From an uncultured Clostridia bacterium (GTDB taxonomy: Bacteria; Bacillota; Clostridia; Oscillospirales; Ruminococcaceae), in NCBI GenBank assembly GCA_944385925.1, contig CALWZE010000054.1, positions 1 through 58,519 of the forward strand: a DNA stretch of 58,519 nucleotides, in the 5' to 3' direction. Positions within the stretch are counted from its first letter, which is position 1; every line of letters begins with the position of its first letter. The position numbers were made by a program, and so were the translations under genes. Under the pieces are notes generated by a model that saw only the letters and a program-made list of their open reading frames with translations, did not search any database and had not been told where the DNA came from. Positions 24,393 through 32,763 of the stretch are shown one piece after another.

Positions 24393-26307
24393 AATCATTC
24401 TTGCGAAGAGCGCGGGCTTTTGTTTCGGTGTGAACCGTGCGGTCAATATGTGTGAGCAGCTGCTCGCCGCCGGGAAAAAAATCTGCACCCTTGGTCCGAT
24501 TATTCATAATGATTATGTCGTAGAAGGTCTTGCGCAAAAAGGATGCGCGGCAGTGGCAGACCCGATGGACACGCCGCAGGGACATGGACTGGTTATCCGC
24601 TCGCACGGCGTCGCACAGTCCGTTTATGATCTGTGTGCACGGCAGGGAATTGAATTGATCGACGCAACCTGTCCGTTCGTTGCAAAAATTCACGACATCG
24701 TTCGTGAACACAGCGCACGCGGGTGCGTTGTATTGGTTGCGGGCGACAAAAATCATCCGGAAGTGCAGGGAATTGTTGGTCATTGTGTCGGCGAAGTGAA
24801 GGTTTTTTCTGATTTTGACGAGTTAAAGGCCATTTCTGACGGCATTATTTTGAGCAAGCCGTGTATTATGGTCGCTCAAACGACATTCAATTTAGTGAAA
24901 TATAACGAATACGCGAGTTGGGCAAAAAAAATCTATACAAATCTGCTGATTTTTGATACAATATGTGGAGCGACCCGAACGCGACAGCAGGAAGCCGAGG
25001 ATTTGGCCCGCCGCTGTGACGTTTGTGTTGTTATTGGAGGAAAAAACAGTTCAAATACCCGTAAGTTAAGCGATGTTTGTGCTCGTTACGCGAAAACCTT
25101 TTCGATCGAGTCGAAGGACGAGTTGACAAAAGCAATGCTTGAAGGTGCAAAGACTGTTGGAGTGACTGCCGGCGCATCAACTCCGTCCCCCTTAATCGAG
25201 GAGGTACTCATCAAGATGAGCGAAATGATCAAAGACGAAGAATTTGACTTCGAGCAGGCCCTGGAAGATTCCCTGAAACTGGTACGGCGTGGTCAGCGTG
25301 TAGAAGGCGTCGTGACGTCCATCAAACCGAACGAGGTCGTCGTGGATATCGGCACCAAGCAGACGGGCTTTATTCCGCTCGACGAGCTGTCGGAAGATGC
25401 TTCGGCCAAGCCCGAAGATCTGGTGAAGATCGGCGACGTGCTGAACCTGGTTGTTATCAAGGTTCAGGATCTTGAAGGGTTTGTGACGCTGTCCAAAAAG
25501 CGTGTGGATTCCGAGAAAGGGATGGAAGATCTCGTCAAGGCTGTTGAAGACGGGACTGTGTTTGACGCTTACATCACCGAAGCGGTCAACAAAGGCCTGG
25601 TCGCAATGGTCAAGGGCGTGCGCGTATTCATCCCGGCTTCTCAGGCAACCCTTCGCCGCGGTGAGCCGTATGAGCAGCTTGCCCATACCCACCAGAAAAT
25701 GAAGATTATCGAGGCGGATCCCCGCCGCCGCCGTGCGATTGGTTCCATCCGTGCGGTGCTGGAAGAGGAGAGCGCGGCCAAACGCGAGGCTTTCTGGAAT
25801 TCTGTTGAGGTCGGCAAGAAATATACCGGTGCGGTCAAGTCCCTGACCAGCTACGGTGCATTTGTTGATCTTGGCGGTGTGGACGGCATGATTCACATCA
25901 GCGAGCTGTCCTGGGGCCGTATCAAGAGCCCGGCCGAGGTGGTCAAGGTCGGCGATGTTGTTGAGGTTTATGTCAAGGACATCGATACCGAGAATCACAA
26001 GATTTCCCTGGGTTACCGCAAAGAAGAGGACAACCCCTGGAACGCGATTCAGACCTATCCGATCGGCAGCGAGTTTGAGGCGCCTGTTGTTTCCCTGACC
26101 AAGTTTGGTGCCTTTGTGCGCATTCTGCCCGGCATCGACGGTCTGGTTCACATCAGCGAGATGTCCAATGAGCGCGTGAAGGATCCGGCAGACGTCGTCA
26201 AAGTGGGCGATATGGTAAAAGTTCGCCTGATCGGCGTTGATCTGGACAAGAAGCGTGTCTCGCTTTCCATGAAGCTGGATGCGCCCATGCCTGAAAAAGA
26301 GGCGTAA
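24385..26307 (+). CDS. ispH-rpsA: Fused HMBPP reductase / ribosomal protein S1
   Basis: A 640-residue two-part protein. Residues 1 to about 275 are IspH, the 4Fe-4S enzyme making IPP and DMAPP at the end of the MEP pathway: cluster cysteines Cys13, Cys96 and Cys194, with HPE at 124-126. From about 300 four S1 RNA-binding repeats follow, as in short Firmicute S1/YpfD proteins. The fusion is known in Clostridia. A strong internal GAGGAGGT (25198-25205) precedes an in-frame ATG at 25216, so free S1 may also be made. The second half of the IspH part (about 24.65-25.19 kb) is clearly AT-richer than its flanks. Confidence 0.93.
   Translation: MPEIILAKSAGFCFGVNRAVNMCEQLLAAGKKICTLGPIIHNDYVVEGLAQKGCAAVADPMDTPQGHGLVIRSHGVAQSVYDLCARQGIELIDATCPFVAKIHDIVREHSARGCVVLVAGDKNHPEVQGIVGHCVGEVKVFSDFDELKAISDGIILSKPCIMVAQTTFNLVKYNEYASWAKKIYTNLLIFDTICGATRTRQQEAEDLARRCDVCVVIGGKNSSNTRKLSDVCARYAKTFSIESKDELTKAMLEGAKTVGVTAGASTPSPLIEEVLIKMSEMIKDEEFDFEQALEDSLKLVRRGQRVEGVVTSIKPNEVVVDIGTKQTGFIPLDELSEDASAKPEDLVKIGDVLNLVVIKVQDLEGFVTLSKKRVDSEKGMEDLVKAVEDGTVFDAYITEAVNKGLVAMVKGVRVFIPASQATLRRGEPYEQLAHTHQKMKIIEADPRRRRAIGSIRAVLEEESAAKREAFWNSVEVGKKYTGAVKSLTSYGAFVDLGGVDGMIHISELSWGRIKSPAEVVKVGDVVEVYVKDIDTENHKISLGYRKEEDNPWNAIQTYPIGSEFEAPVVSLTKFGAFVRILPGIDGLVHISEMSNERVKDPADVVKVGDMVKVRLIGVDLDKKRVSLSMKLDAPMPEKEA
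25198..25218 (+). promoter_or_regulatory. Internal ribosome-binding site and start at the IspH/S1 junction
   Basis: GAGGAGGT lies 10 bases before an in-frame ATG (codon 278) exactly where IspH ends and the S1 part begins (MSEMIKDEEFDFEQALEDS). This is the sequence expected of a stand-alone rpsA start. Confidence 0.6.
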
Positions 26308-26324
26308 TTCGTTAAAACAAAATG

Positions 26325-26360
26325 AAGCAGCGCGACGCTAAAACGTCGCGCTGCTTTTTT
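26325..26360 (+). terminator. Terminator after ispH-rpsA
   Basis: An 11-bp GC stem GCAGCGCGACG/CGTCGCGCTGC with a six-base loop is followed by six T. It ends the flavoprotein-cmk-plsC-ispH/rpsA operon. Confidence 0.9.
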
Positions 26361-26963
26361 GTGTAAAGGAAGTAAATTTAATTATTTTACTTTTACAAAC
26401 AGAAAATAAATTTAGGGTTAAGCAAAAATGCGATTACATATTAAAAGCCTTGAAAACTTGGCAGAAGGATCTGATGATGCCGGTTTTTTTAGCGTAAATT
26501 ATCAAGCAAAGGTTTTGTTTTTTGACTTTTATTGAGATTTATGGATTTTTTTGAAAATAAAGACATTTTTTACTAAGGTGAAATATGGAATTGTTTTTAT
26601 GCAGCAGTGATTTTTGAACTTTGGCTTCTGTATACATTGTCTTTATTAGAGGTAAACATTATTTCATGACCTGGCATTCATGTTTTTCAAAATTATGAAT
26701 GCCAGGCCATGAAAAATCAGCATATTGAATAACATAAGATATACAGACATTTCAAAATGAATTGATGTATTGTTGATAAATGAAACAAGCAACGCTCATG
26801 TATGGGTTTTATAAACCAACAAATTATCAATTGTTTTTGCCGATCAATATTTTAGCGCTGGCCGACGGCTTTATTTTTTTCTGAGTGGATTAAAATGAGA
26901 TTTTCAGCAAAATTATAGTAAATTATTTGAGTAAAAGTTAAAAGAAATAAATTTACTGAAAAT
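26361..26963. other. AT-rich gene-free boundary of the catabolic island
   Basis: About 600 bases with a sharp fall in G+C compared with the ribosomal gene to the left. No reading frame with a start signal was found. It holds one long imperfect inverted repeat (26662-26714). The change in composition marks the left edge of the island. Confidence 0.6.
26662..26714. repeat. Long imperfect inverted repeat
   Basis: TTTCATG-a-CCTGGCATTCAT pairs with ATGAATGCCAGG-c-CATGAAA around a 13-base loop: 19 pairs with one mismatch. There is no T-run, so it is a poor terminator. It could be a remnant of a mobile element or the fold of a small RNA. Confidence 0.7.
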
Positions 26964-27350
26964 TTAATTCATCTCTTTCATCAGCTCGATCGTTTCCCCG
27001 TAAGGTCCCTTAAGCCAAGCTACTCTCACGGTTAAATGCGTAGGAGTTGCATAAATTGTTTTGCTGAAAGGCTTTCGAAACTCCTTGGCACCGCATGCTA
27101 CTGCTTTATAGTAACACGCGTCAATGTCGTCGGGCGCAAAGCTGATATGCCACAGCCAGTTATTGCGGAAGCATTTGGGTGCAGTTTGATGCAGTTCCAA
27201 AAATCCACCGCTTGGGATAGACAACATGGCGATGCTTTTGTCATTGTAATCCCATTGTGCATATTCCTGAAAGTTAAATGCGTTTTTGTAAAATGCTATG
27301 CTGTGTTCAAGATTGGGTGTGTTGATAGCTACATGATGAAAATGCACCAA
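26964..27350 (-). CDS. VOC/glyoxalase-fold protein
   Basis: 128 residues, one vicinal-oxygen-chelate domain. Candidate metal ligands are His6, Glu52 (FLELH), His68 (WLWHISF) and Glu122 (GETIELM), so a metal-dependent isomerase, lyase or epimerase is possible. It is the second gene of a two-gene operon behind the UroD-like gene (18 bases apart), divergent from the transporter operon. The reaction is unknown. Confidence 0.75.
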   Translation of the reverse strand: MVHFHHVAINTPNLEHSIAFYKNAFNFQEYAQWDYNDKSIAMLSIPSGGFLELHQTAPKCFRNNWLWHISFAPDDIDACYYKAVACGAKEFRKPFSKTIYATPTHLTVRVAWLKGPYGETIELMKEMN

Positions 27351-27368
27351 TTCAAAGATCCCTCCTTT

Positions 27369-28310
27369 TTAACTCAGACTGATATTATGTGCATGTTCGA
27401 CAGCATGTGCTATCAGGTTCTCATTGTAATCACCTTGAATAGAACAGTCTGCGCCAAGAATAAAGCCGTGTTTTCCGTATTGCATTGCCAGCTGGTCTAT
27501 GGCTTTGTCAACCTCTTCAATCGGTCCTTTCAACATAAGCGAGCGGTTATCCAAGCCACCCATGACGGGGCAGGAAAAATAATCAATGCCCCGCGAAAGA
27601 TCATAATGATTGGCATGAATTGCCCAATTTATCATATCTCTGGGATATTCACCGTAACGATCGATATGAACTTTGAAATCATAGTTCGGCTCCCCGCAGA
27701 GATGAAGGATAATGAATTTTCCCTTTGCTTTGATTGCGCTGAGAACCTGGAGATCAAAGGGCTTGATCAGTGTATTCCATTCTTCTTTGTTAAAACGCCC
27801 GACCTCCCCGAATTGGGCAGAGTAGAATATGCCGTCAATTCCTGTTTCCAAAAAACCACATGCCCATTCTTCCAATACCTCGGCAAATACGCGTAACCCA
27901 TGCCTCAAGGCTTGAGGATCTTCTTTAGCATGAATCATAATTCCAGCATCTCCAATACACCATGCAGCCATCTTCATGGCGTTGAACATTGTTGTAAAAG
28001 ACATCACATCTTCTTTTGTGCCATCAAGTATACGGTTGATAACTTCAATTTGCTTTTTGTATTCGGGAGAGTTTTTTCCGGCAGGTTTAATTTTGTACCA
28101 GTCGGAAGGTTTTTGAACTTTTTCCGGAAGAGAAAACATGTATTCATACATTATTTTTAAAAAGTCCATATTGGTTTTTTTGTAAAAATCCAGCTGACGT
28201 TTTGCCAATTCAGCTGGATTTCGTTCTTGGTAATGATGCCAAAAACCGGCGGGTAAACAGTCGGGTGTTTTGTTTTCAAAAACAGCCAGCATTCTTTCTC
28301 GTTTGTTCAT
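27369..28310 (-). CDS. UroD/MtaA-superfamily protein with a methyltransferase-type zinc site
   Basis: 313 residues of the uroporphyrinogen-decarboxylase superfamily. The substrate arginines of true UroD near the N-terminus are absent. Instead His203-x-Cys205 (LHLCGE) and Cys289 (GADCSI) form the H-x-C...C zinc site of the MtaA/MtbA-type corrinoid methyltransferases. No corrinoid protein or partner methyltransferase is encoded in the window. It starts the leftward arm of the island behind AGGAGG and a consensus promoter with its own operator. A demethylation or C-C/C-O chemistry on the imported compound is possible. Confidence 0.75.
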   Translation of the reverse strand: MNKRERMLAVFENKTPDCLPAGFWHHYQERNPAELAKRQLDFYKKTNMDFLKIMYEYMFSLPEKVQKPSDWYKIKPAGKNSPEYKKQIEVINRILDGTKEDVMSFTTMFNAMKMAAWCIGDAGIMIHAKEDPQALRHGLRVFAEVLEEWACGFLETGIDGIFYSAQFGEVGRFNKEEWNTLIKPFDLQVLSAIKAKGKFIILHLCGEPNYDFKVHIDRYGEYPRDMINWAIHANHYDLSRGIDYFSCPVMGGLDNRSLMLKGPIEEVDKAIDQLAMQYGKHGFILGADCSIQGDYNENLIAHAVEHAHNISLS

Positions 28311-28353
28311 AAGTAGGCCTCCTGTTTTATATTAAATGACATAAATAAGTTAA

Positions 28354-28374
28354 TAACTTAATTATGGTAAGTTA
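28354..28374. promoter_or_regulatory. Operator 1: TAACTTA inverted repeat
   Basis: TAACTTA-attatgg-TAAGTTA is a perfect 7-bp inverted repeat directly downstream of the leftward -10. An overlapping AAGTT-aat-AACTT lies at 28347-28359. The position would block transcription start, as expected for a repressor such as the ROK protein at 38.7 kb. Confidence 0.7.
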
Positions 28375-28403
28375 ATATTATATTTTACATATGATTTTGT
28401 CAA
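28375..28403 (-). promoter_or_regulatory. Leftward promoter of the catabolic island
   Basis: On the reverse strand TTGACA (28403-28398), 17 bases and TAATAT (28380-28375). The operator inverted repeat 28354-28374 begins at the next base downstream. Confidence 0.85.
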
Positions 28404-28432
28404 TATATTCTATTAAATTTTAATAAAAACTA

Positions 28433-28461
28433 TTGACTTTAAAAACCTTCAATGATATATT
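28433..28461 (+). promoter_or_regulatory. Rightward promoter of the catabolic island
   Basis: TTGACT (28433-28438), a 17-base spacer and TATATT (28456-28461) precede the Zn-dehydrogenase gene by 66 bases. It is probably the main promoter for the long rightward operon. Confidence 0.85.
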
Positions 28462-28462
28462 T

Positions 28463-28494
28463 AACTTAAATTAATTAAGTTTTTGTGTAAGTTA
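28463..28494. promoter_or_regulatory. Operator 2: AACTTAA inverted repeat plus extra half-site
   Basis: AACTTAA-attaa-TTAAGTT (28463-28481) is a perfect palindrome starting two bases after the rightward -10. A further TAAGTTA follows at 28488-28494. Half-site and placement mirror operator 1, indicating one regulator for both arms. Confidence 0.75.
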
Positions 28495-28527
28495 TTTTGC
28501 GACAACTGAAGTGTTCGAGGTGGAAAA

Positions 28528-29565
28528 ATGAAAAAAGTTGTAATTACGGCACCCCGTCAGGTAGAGGTACAGGAGGTGCAAAAACCAAAGGCAGTGGGAG
28601 AGTGGGCGCTTTTAAAGGTCGTATATGCCGGCATGTGTACGGAGAATAAAAGATTTGTTGACGGAACGCCGGATTCCTATGTGGGCCATGAAGCAGTCGG
28701 AATCGTTGAAGAAACTGCGGATGGAAAATTTGTGAATAAAGGAGACAGAGTAGTAATTCCTGCTTTGTATTCCTGTGGTCATTGTGATTTGTGCGAATCG
28801 GGTTATTATTTGCACTGTGAAAATACGCCGGACGGAATCAGTGCTGAAGATATAAATAAACTTACCGGTCAAAATGAAGGGGCAGCTTATTATGCGCAGT
28901 ATATGCTTCGCCCTGAAAGACTCCTTTGGAAAATTCCGGATGATATCAGTTTCGAACATGCAGCTATGGCAAACTGTGGGCTAGGACCTTCCTTTGGTGC
29001 TCTGCTAAATATGAAAGCGAGTGTAGGCAAAACCGTTTTGATTACCGGATTGGGAGGAGTTGGGCTTGGTGGCGTAATCTGTGCAAAAGATTTTGGGCTA
29101 AAAGTAATAGCGGTTGACACAATTCCCTACAGAATGAACTTGGCATTGGAACTGGGGGCAGATCATGTGTTTAATGCCCAAGATGAGCATGTGCGGGACA
29201 TTATACGTGCTTGCACCGGGGGAAAAGGCCCGGATTATGCAATTGAATGCTCAGGAGCTATTCCTGCCCAGAAACTTTGTATGAGCGCTGTACGTCGTCT
29301 GGGACATGTTTGTTTTGTGGGAGGAAGTTATACGGATACGCCGATCAAGATCACACCTGAGCTGGTTGTTCCGGGTATTACCATCACCGGTTCTTGGATG
29401 TACCCGACAACAAAGGTGGAAGAGATGATGGGACTTATCCGTCGCAACGGTGAAAAACTGGATCGAATGATTACGCATATTCTCCCCATGAGCCAGGCAC
29501 AACAGGCACTGGAACTGTCCGCTTCGACAGATCATGGTAAACTGCTGCTGGATCCATGGGCTTGA
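28528..29565 (+). CDS. Zinc-dependent alcohol/polyol dehydrogenase (MDR family)
   Basis: 345 residues of the medium-chain dehydrogenase family. Catalytic zinc ligands Cys37, His54 and Glu55, structural zinc cysteines 83, 86, 89 and 97 (CGHCDLCESGYYLHC), a Rossmann GLGGVGLGG at 174-182 and Asp197 suggesting NAD preference. Relatives oxidise sorbitol, threonine or other secondary alcohols. The first gene of the rightward operon, with GAGGTGG ahead of its start, it probably oxidises a hydroxyl of the imported substrate. Confidence 0.9.
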   Translation: MKKVVITAPRQVEVQEVQKPKAVGEWALLKVVYAGMCTENKRFVDGTPDSYVGHEAVGIVEETADGKFVNKGDRVVIPALYSCGHCDLCESGYYLHCENTPDGISAEDINKLTGQNEGAAYYAQYMLRPERLLWKIPDDISFEHAAMANCGLGPSFGALLNMKASVGKTVLITGLGGVGLGGVICAKDFGLKVIAVDTIPYRMNLALELGADHVFNAQDEHVRDIIRACTGGKGPDYAIECSGAIPAQKLCMSAVRRLGHVCFVGGSYTDTPIKITPELVVPGITITGSWMYPTTKVEEMMGLIRRNGEKLDRMITHILPMSQAQQALELSASTDHGKLLLDPWA

Positions 29566-29627
29566 ATGAATCGAATTTGGCAAGAGGCCAATTCTGATAT
29601 GATTTTAAATTTTAAGGAGGAAAAAAC

Positions 29628-30776
29628 ATGAAAAAAGCTCTGTCAGTGTTGTTGTGTGTGGTGCTGGTCGTTGCAATCTGCGCAATGTCAGGCTGTGCTC
29701 AACAGGAAGAATCAACCCAGCAGACCAATGATCCTCTTTATGTTGCTATGGCTGTCCCGGTAACGGGAAACCAAGCGATGTATGGAGAGTATTTCAGTAC
29801 CGCTGCACAGATCAAGGTAGACGAAGTCAACGCTGCGGGAGGAATTAATGGACGGCAGATTGTGCTTGAAGTTTTTGACGACCGCGGTGATGTTGCGGAA
29901 GCCTCCAATTTGGCGCAGAAGATTTGTGACGACGAAAAGTATATTGCGGTAATCGGTGGATTTGCGAGTACCAGCGTTCTTGCGAGCGCACCGATTTACG
30001 GTGAAAACGGAATGCCTCAGATGGTGCCTGCCGCTTCTCATATGGATATTACGAAGGTCAGCGACTACACCTGGCTTCAGGCGAGCGTTGCGGACGAAAT
30101 GCGAAATTTCTTTAACATGGTTGTTGATGGTATTGGTTCGAAGAAAATCGCTTACATATATCTGAATAACGATTCCGGACTTTCCGGACTTGAGCTGTTG
30201 CAGGGCTTTGTTGAGGGGCGCGAGGATATCGAACTTGTTGCAGCGGAGAGCTTTAATGAGGGACAGGTGAGCGATTTTACACCGCTTCTGTCCAAACTTA
30301 AACAGGCTGAACCGGAAACAATTATGATTTCTGCTCAATACAAAGATATAGCGAATATCCTTAAGCAGGCGCAGCAGATGGATTTTGGTGACACAACTTT
30401 CGCAAATTTGGGTACATGCTATTCGGACGAATTCCTAACGTTGGCGGGTGATGCAGCTGAAGGCTTTTATGTTAGCACACTATATTTTGCTGATAATCCT
30501 GATGAAGGTGTGCAGGAATTCTCTCAGCTGTTTTACGAGGCCAGCGACGGAAAAACGGCCAACCAGTTTGCTTCCCAGGCCTATGAGTGTATGTCGATGC
30601 TCGTTTATGCATTTGAACAGGGGGCGACAACACGTGAAGAGGTCCAGCAGGCACTTCTTGGAATAAGCGAATGGGATGGCCTGACTTGCACATCGAAATA
30701 TACTGATCGGGTACCGGAGAAAGAAGGAGTGCCTATTATGGTAAAAGACGGGAAATGGGCGCTTGCTGAGTATTGA
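29628..30776 (+). CDS. Liv-type ABC transporter substrate-binding lipoprotein
   Basis: 382 residues. A lipoprotein signal peptide with lipobox AMSGC (Cys23) precedes a two-lobed type I periplasmic-binding fold (GNQAMYGEYFSTAAQIKVDEVNAAGGINGRQIVLEVFDDRGD is shared with LivK/AmiC proteins). It captures the substrate outside the membrane for the permeases encoded next. AAGGAGG lies upstream. Members bind branched-chain amino acids, amides, urea or aromatic compounds, so the family name does not fix the ligand. A long palindrome follows the gene. Confidence 0.9.
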   Translation: MKKALSVLLCVVLVVAICAMSGCAQQEESTQQTNDPLYVAMAVPVTGNQAMYGEYFSTAAQIKVDEVNAAGGINGRQIVLEVFDDRGDVAEASNLAQKICDDEKYIAVIGGFASTSVLASAPIYGENGMPQMVPAASHMDITKVSDYTWLQASVADEMRNFFNMVVDGIGSKKIAYIYLNNDSGLSGLELLQGFVEGREDIELVAAESFNEGQVSDFTPLLSKLKQAEPETIMISAQYKDIANILKQAQQMDFGDTTFANLGTCYSDEFLTLAGDAAEGFYVSTLYFADNPDEGVQEFSQLFYEASDGKTANQFASQAYECMSMLVYAFEQGATTREEVQQALLGISEWDGLTCTSKYTDRVPEKEGVPIMVKDGKWALAEY

Positions 30777-30802
30777 CTAGGCTGAATTCAATTCTAAATA
30801 AG

Positions 30803-30830
30803 GTCTGCGCCGGCAATTGCCGGCGCAGAC
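30803..30830. repeat. Perfect 28-bp palindrome between binding-protein and permease genes
   Basis: GTCTGCGCCGGCAA and its complement meet without a spacer. There is no T-run. In ABC operons such a hairpin after the binding-protein gene stabilises that part of the mRNA and lowers read-through, giving excess binding protein. Confidence 0.75.
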
Positions 30831-30863
30831 AGATTTAATTCCCTTGTTGTTTTGGAGGTAAAA

Positions 30864-31748
30864 ATGCAGTTTTTTACCCAACAGGTTGTAAGCGCAATAG
30901 CTCTAGGGAGCGTGTATGCCCTGACGGCAATCGGATATTCGATGGTATTCGGCGTGCTGGAATTGATCAATTTTTCTCACGCTTCCGTATTTATGGTCGG
31001 CGCTTTTTTATATTACATTTTAACGAATATAGCAGCTTTGCCTGGGCTGCCTGCTTTTCTATTATCTGTGCTGATAACCGGATTCCTGGGCGTTGCGGTT
31101 GAAAAAATAACCCTTCGTCCGCTCCGACTAAATAATCAGCCCAAATTTGCTTCCCTCATTTCTACAATCGGAACATCAATAATTCTGCAAAACATCATGT
31201 TTTTACTGATGGGTTCCGAGACACTGCCCTACCAGACGCTTTTCCCCGGACAAAGTATTTCGCTGGGTGAGACCAGAATATCCTACATGCAGATTGTGAT
31301 TGTGGCGGTGTCGACAATGCTCCTTGTATCGCTTAGCCTGTTTATCAAAAAATCACGTGCAGGCATGGCGATGCGTGCTACGGCGCAAAATTACGATGCA
31401 GCTGAATTGATGGGTATTTCGGTTGATAGCGTCATCTCATTGACTTTCTTTATCGGATCCGCTATTGCGGCTATTTCGGGAATCTTTGTATGCATGAATT
31501 ATCAAAGCGTGGATATTACTATCGGCACTTCTTTCGGGCTGAAAACTTTTGCGGCCACAGTGCTTGGAGGAATCGGAAATCTGGGCGGCGCGGTGCTTGG
31601 TTCCCTAATTATTGCATTTGCAGAGGTTTTTACAGCGGCTTACATCAATACCAGCATCAGAGACCTTGCTGCTTTTGTTGTGCTGGTAATCGTACTGCTT
31701 GTTCGTCCGAATGGCCTGCTTGGAAAACCTGTACAGAAAAAGGTGTGA
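30864..31748 (+). CDS. LivH-type ABC permease
   Basis: 294 residues with about eight hydrophobic helices and the LivH pattern ALGSVYALTAIGYSMVFGVLELINFSH at the start, plus TFAATVLGGIGNLGGAVLGS near the end. It forms the channel with the LivM-like protein. ATG 30864 has GGAGG upstream; a TTG at 30852 is rejected. Four bases separate its stop from the next start. Confidence 0.92.
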   Translation: MQFFTQQVVSAIALGSVYALTAIGYSMVFGVLELINFSHASVFMVGAFLYYILTNIAALPGLPAFLLSVLITGFLGVAVEKITLRPLRLNNQPKFASLISTIGTSIILQNIMFLLMGSETLPYQTLFPGQSISLGETRISYMQIVIVAVSTMLLVSLSLFIKKSRAGMAMRATAQNYDAAELMGISVDSVISLTFFIGSAIAAISGIFVCMNYQSVDITIGTSFGLKTFAATVLGGIGNLGGAVLGSLIIAFAEVFTAAYINTSIRDLAAFVVLVIVLLVRPNGLLGKPVQKKV

Positions 31749-31752
31749 TAGC

Positions 31753-32763
31753 ATGAAAATAAAGTCAAACCGAATTTTCCGAAAGCTGCTGTTCTGTATA
31801 ATGGCGTGTGTATTGATATCGCTGCCGCTTTTGGGACTATCAAATTTCGTTATGCGTCTGGCGGTTTTTGTATGGATTTATATTTTGCTGGCAACCAGCT
31901 TGAACTTTACATCAGGGGTGGCCGGTCAGGTTTCATTGGGACATGCAGCCTTTTTTGGCATTGGTGCTTATGTGTCCGCACTTTTGTCGTTAAAATTAGA
32001 GTTGCACTTTCTGATATGTCTGGCGTTAGCGGCTGCTGCGGCCGGTGTTTCAGGATGGCTGGTTGCGTTGCCGGCTATGCGGCTTTCCGGAGGTTATTTG
32101 GCGATTGTAACTCTGGGATTTGGGCAGATTGTTTACATTGTGCTGCTGAACTGGATCGATTTGACGCGGGGACCGATGGGACTCGTCGGCATTCCATCTC
32201 CTGTCCTTTTTGGCATAGAGTTCCGTAAACCTCAGTCATATTACTATATTGCATTGTTTTTCTGTGTCGCAGTGCTGTTGCTGTTTAAAAACTATATCGG
32301 ATCGCGGGCTGGCAGAAACTTAATGGCCATCAGAGACGATGAGACAGCCGCTGCCGCAATGGGAGTTGATATTTACAAGGAAAAGGTAAAAGCTTTTGCG
32401 ATATCCTCAGCCATCGCTGGTATTGCGGGCTCACTCTACGCGCACTTCATGCTTTTTATAGACCCATCCAAATTTGTTGGAGACGAATCAACGGCGATTT
32501 TGAGTATGGTGGTTCTTGGCGGGCTGGGAAGCATGAAGGGATCAATTGCAGCAGCCCTTGTTTTGACTGCACTGCCTGAATTGTTGCGCGGCTTTTCCCG
32601 CTACAGAATGCTTATTTATGGAATTTTACTAGTTGCCATGATGATCACCAAGGCGGTCGACTGGAGTAGATATTCGTGGTACGACAGGATGCAACAGTGG
32701 ATTCAGAGAGTTGTGCAAGCAATCAATCGAAAGAAGGGCGGGTGGAAAAATGGCGCTGCTTGA
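31753..32763 (+). CDS. LivM-type ABC permease
   Basis: 336 residues with eight to ten hydrophobic helices and LivM signatures (ATSLNFTSGVAGQVSLGHAAFFGIGAY and SGGYLAIVTLGFGQI; VVLGGLGSMKGSIAAA at the C-terminal coupling region). It pairs with the preceding permease. AAGGTGTG upstream overlaps the end of that gene. The last 14 bases overlap the first ATPase gene. Confidence 0.92.
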   Translation: MKIKSNRIFRKLLFCIMACVLISLPLLGLSNFVMRLAVFVWIYILLATSLNFTSGVAGQVSLGHAAFFGIGAYVSALLSLKLELHFLICLALAAAAAGVSGWLVALPAMRLSGGYLAIVTLGFGQIVYIVLLNWIDLTRGPMGLVGIPSPVLFGIEFRKPQSYYYIALFFCVAVLLLFKNYIGSRAGRNLMAIRDDETAAAAMGVDIYKEKVKAFAISSAIAGIAGSLYAHFMLFIDPSKFVGDESTAILSMVVLGGLGSMKGSIAAALVLTALPELLRGFSRYRMLIYGILLVAMMITKAVDWSRYSWYDRMQQWIQRVVQAINRKKGGWKNGAA

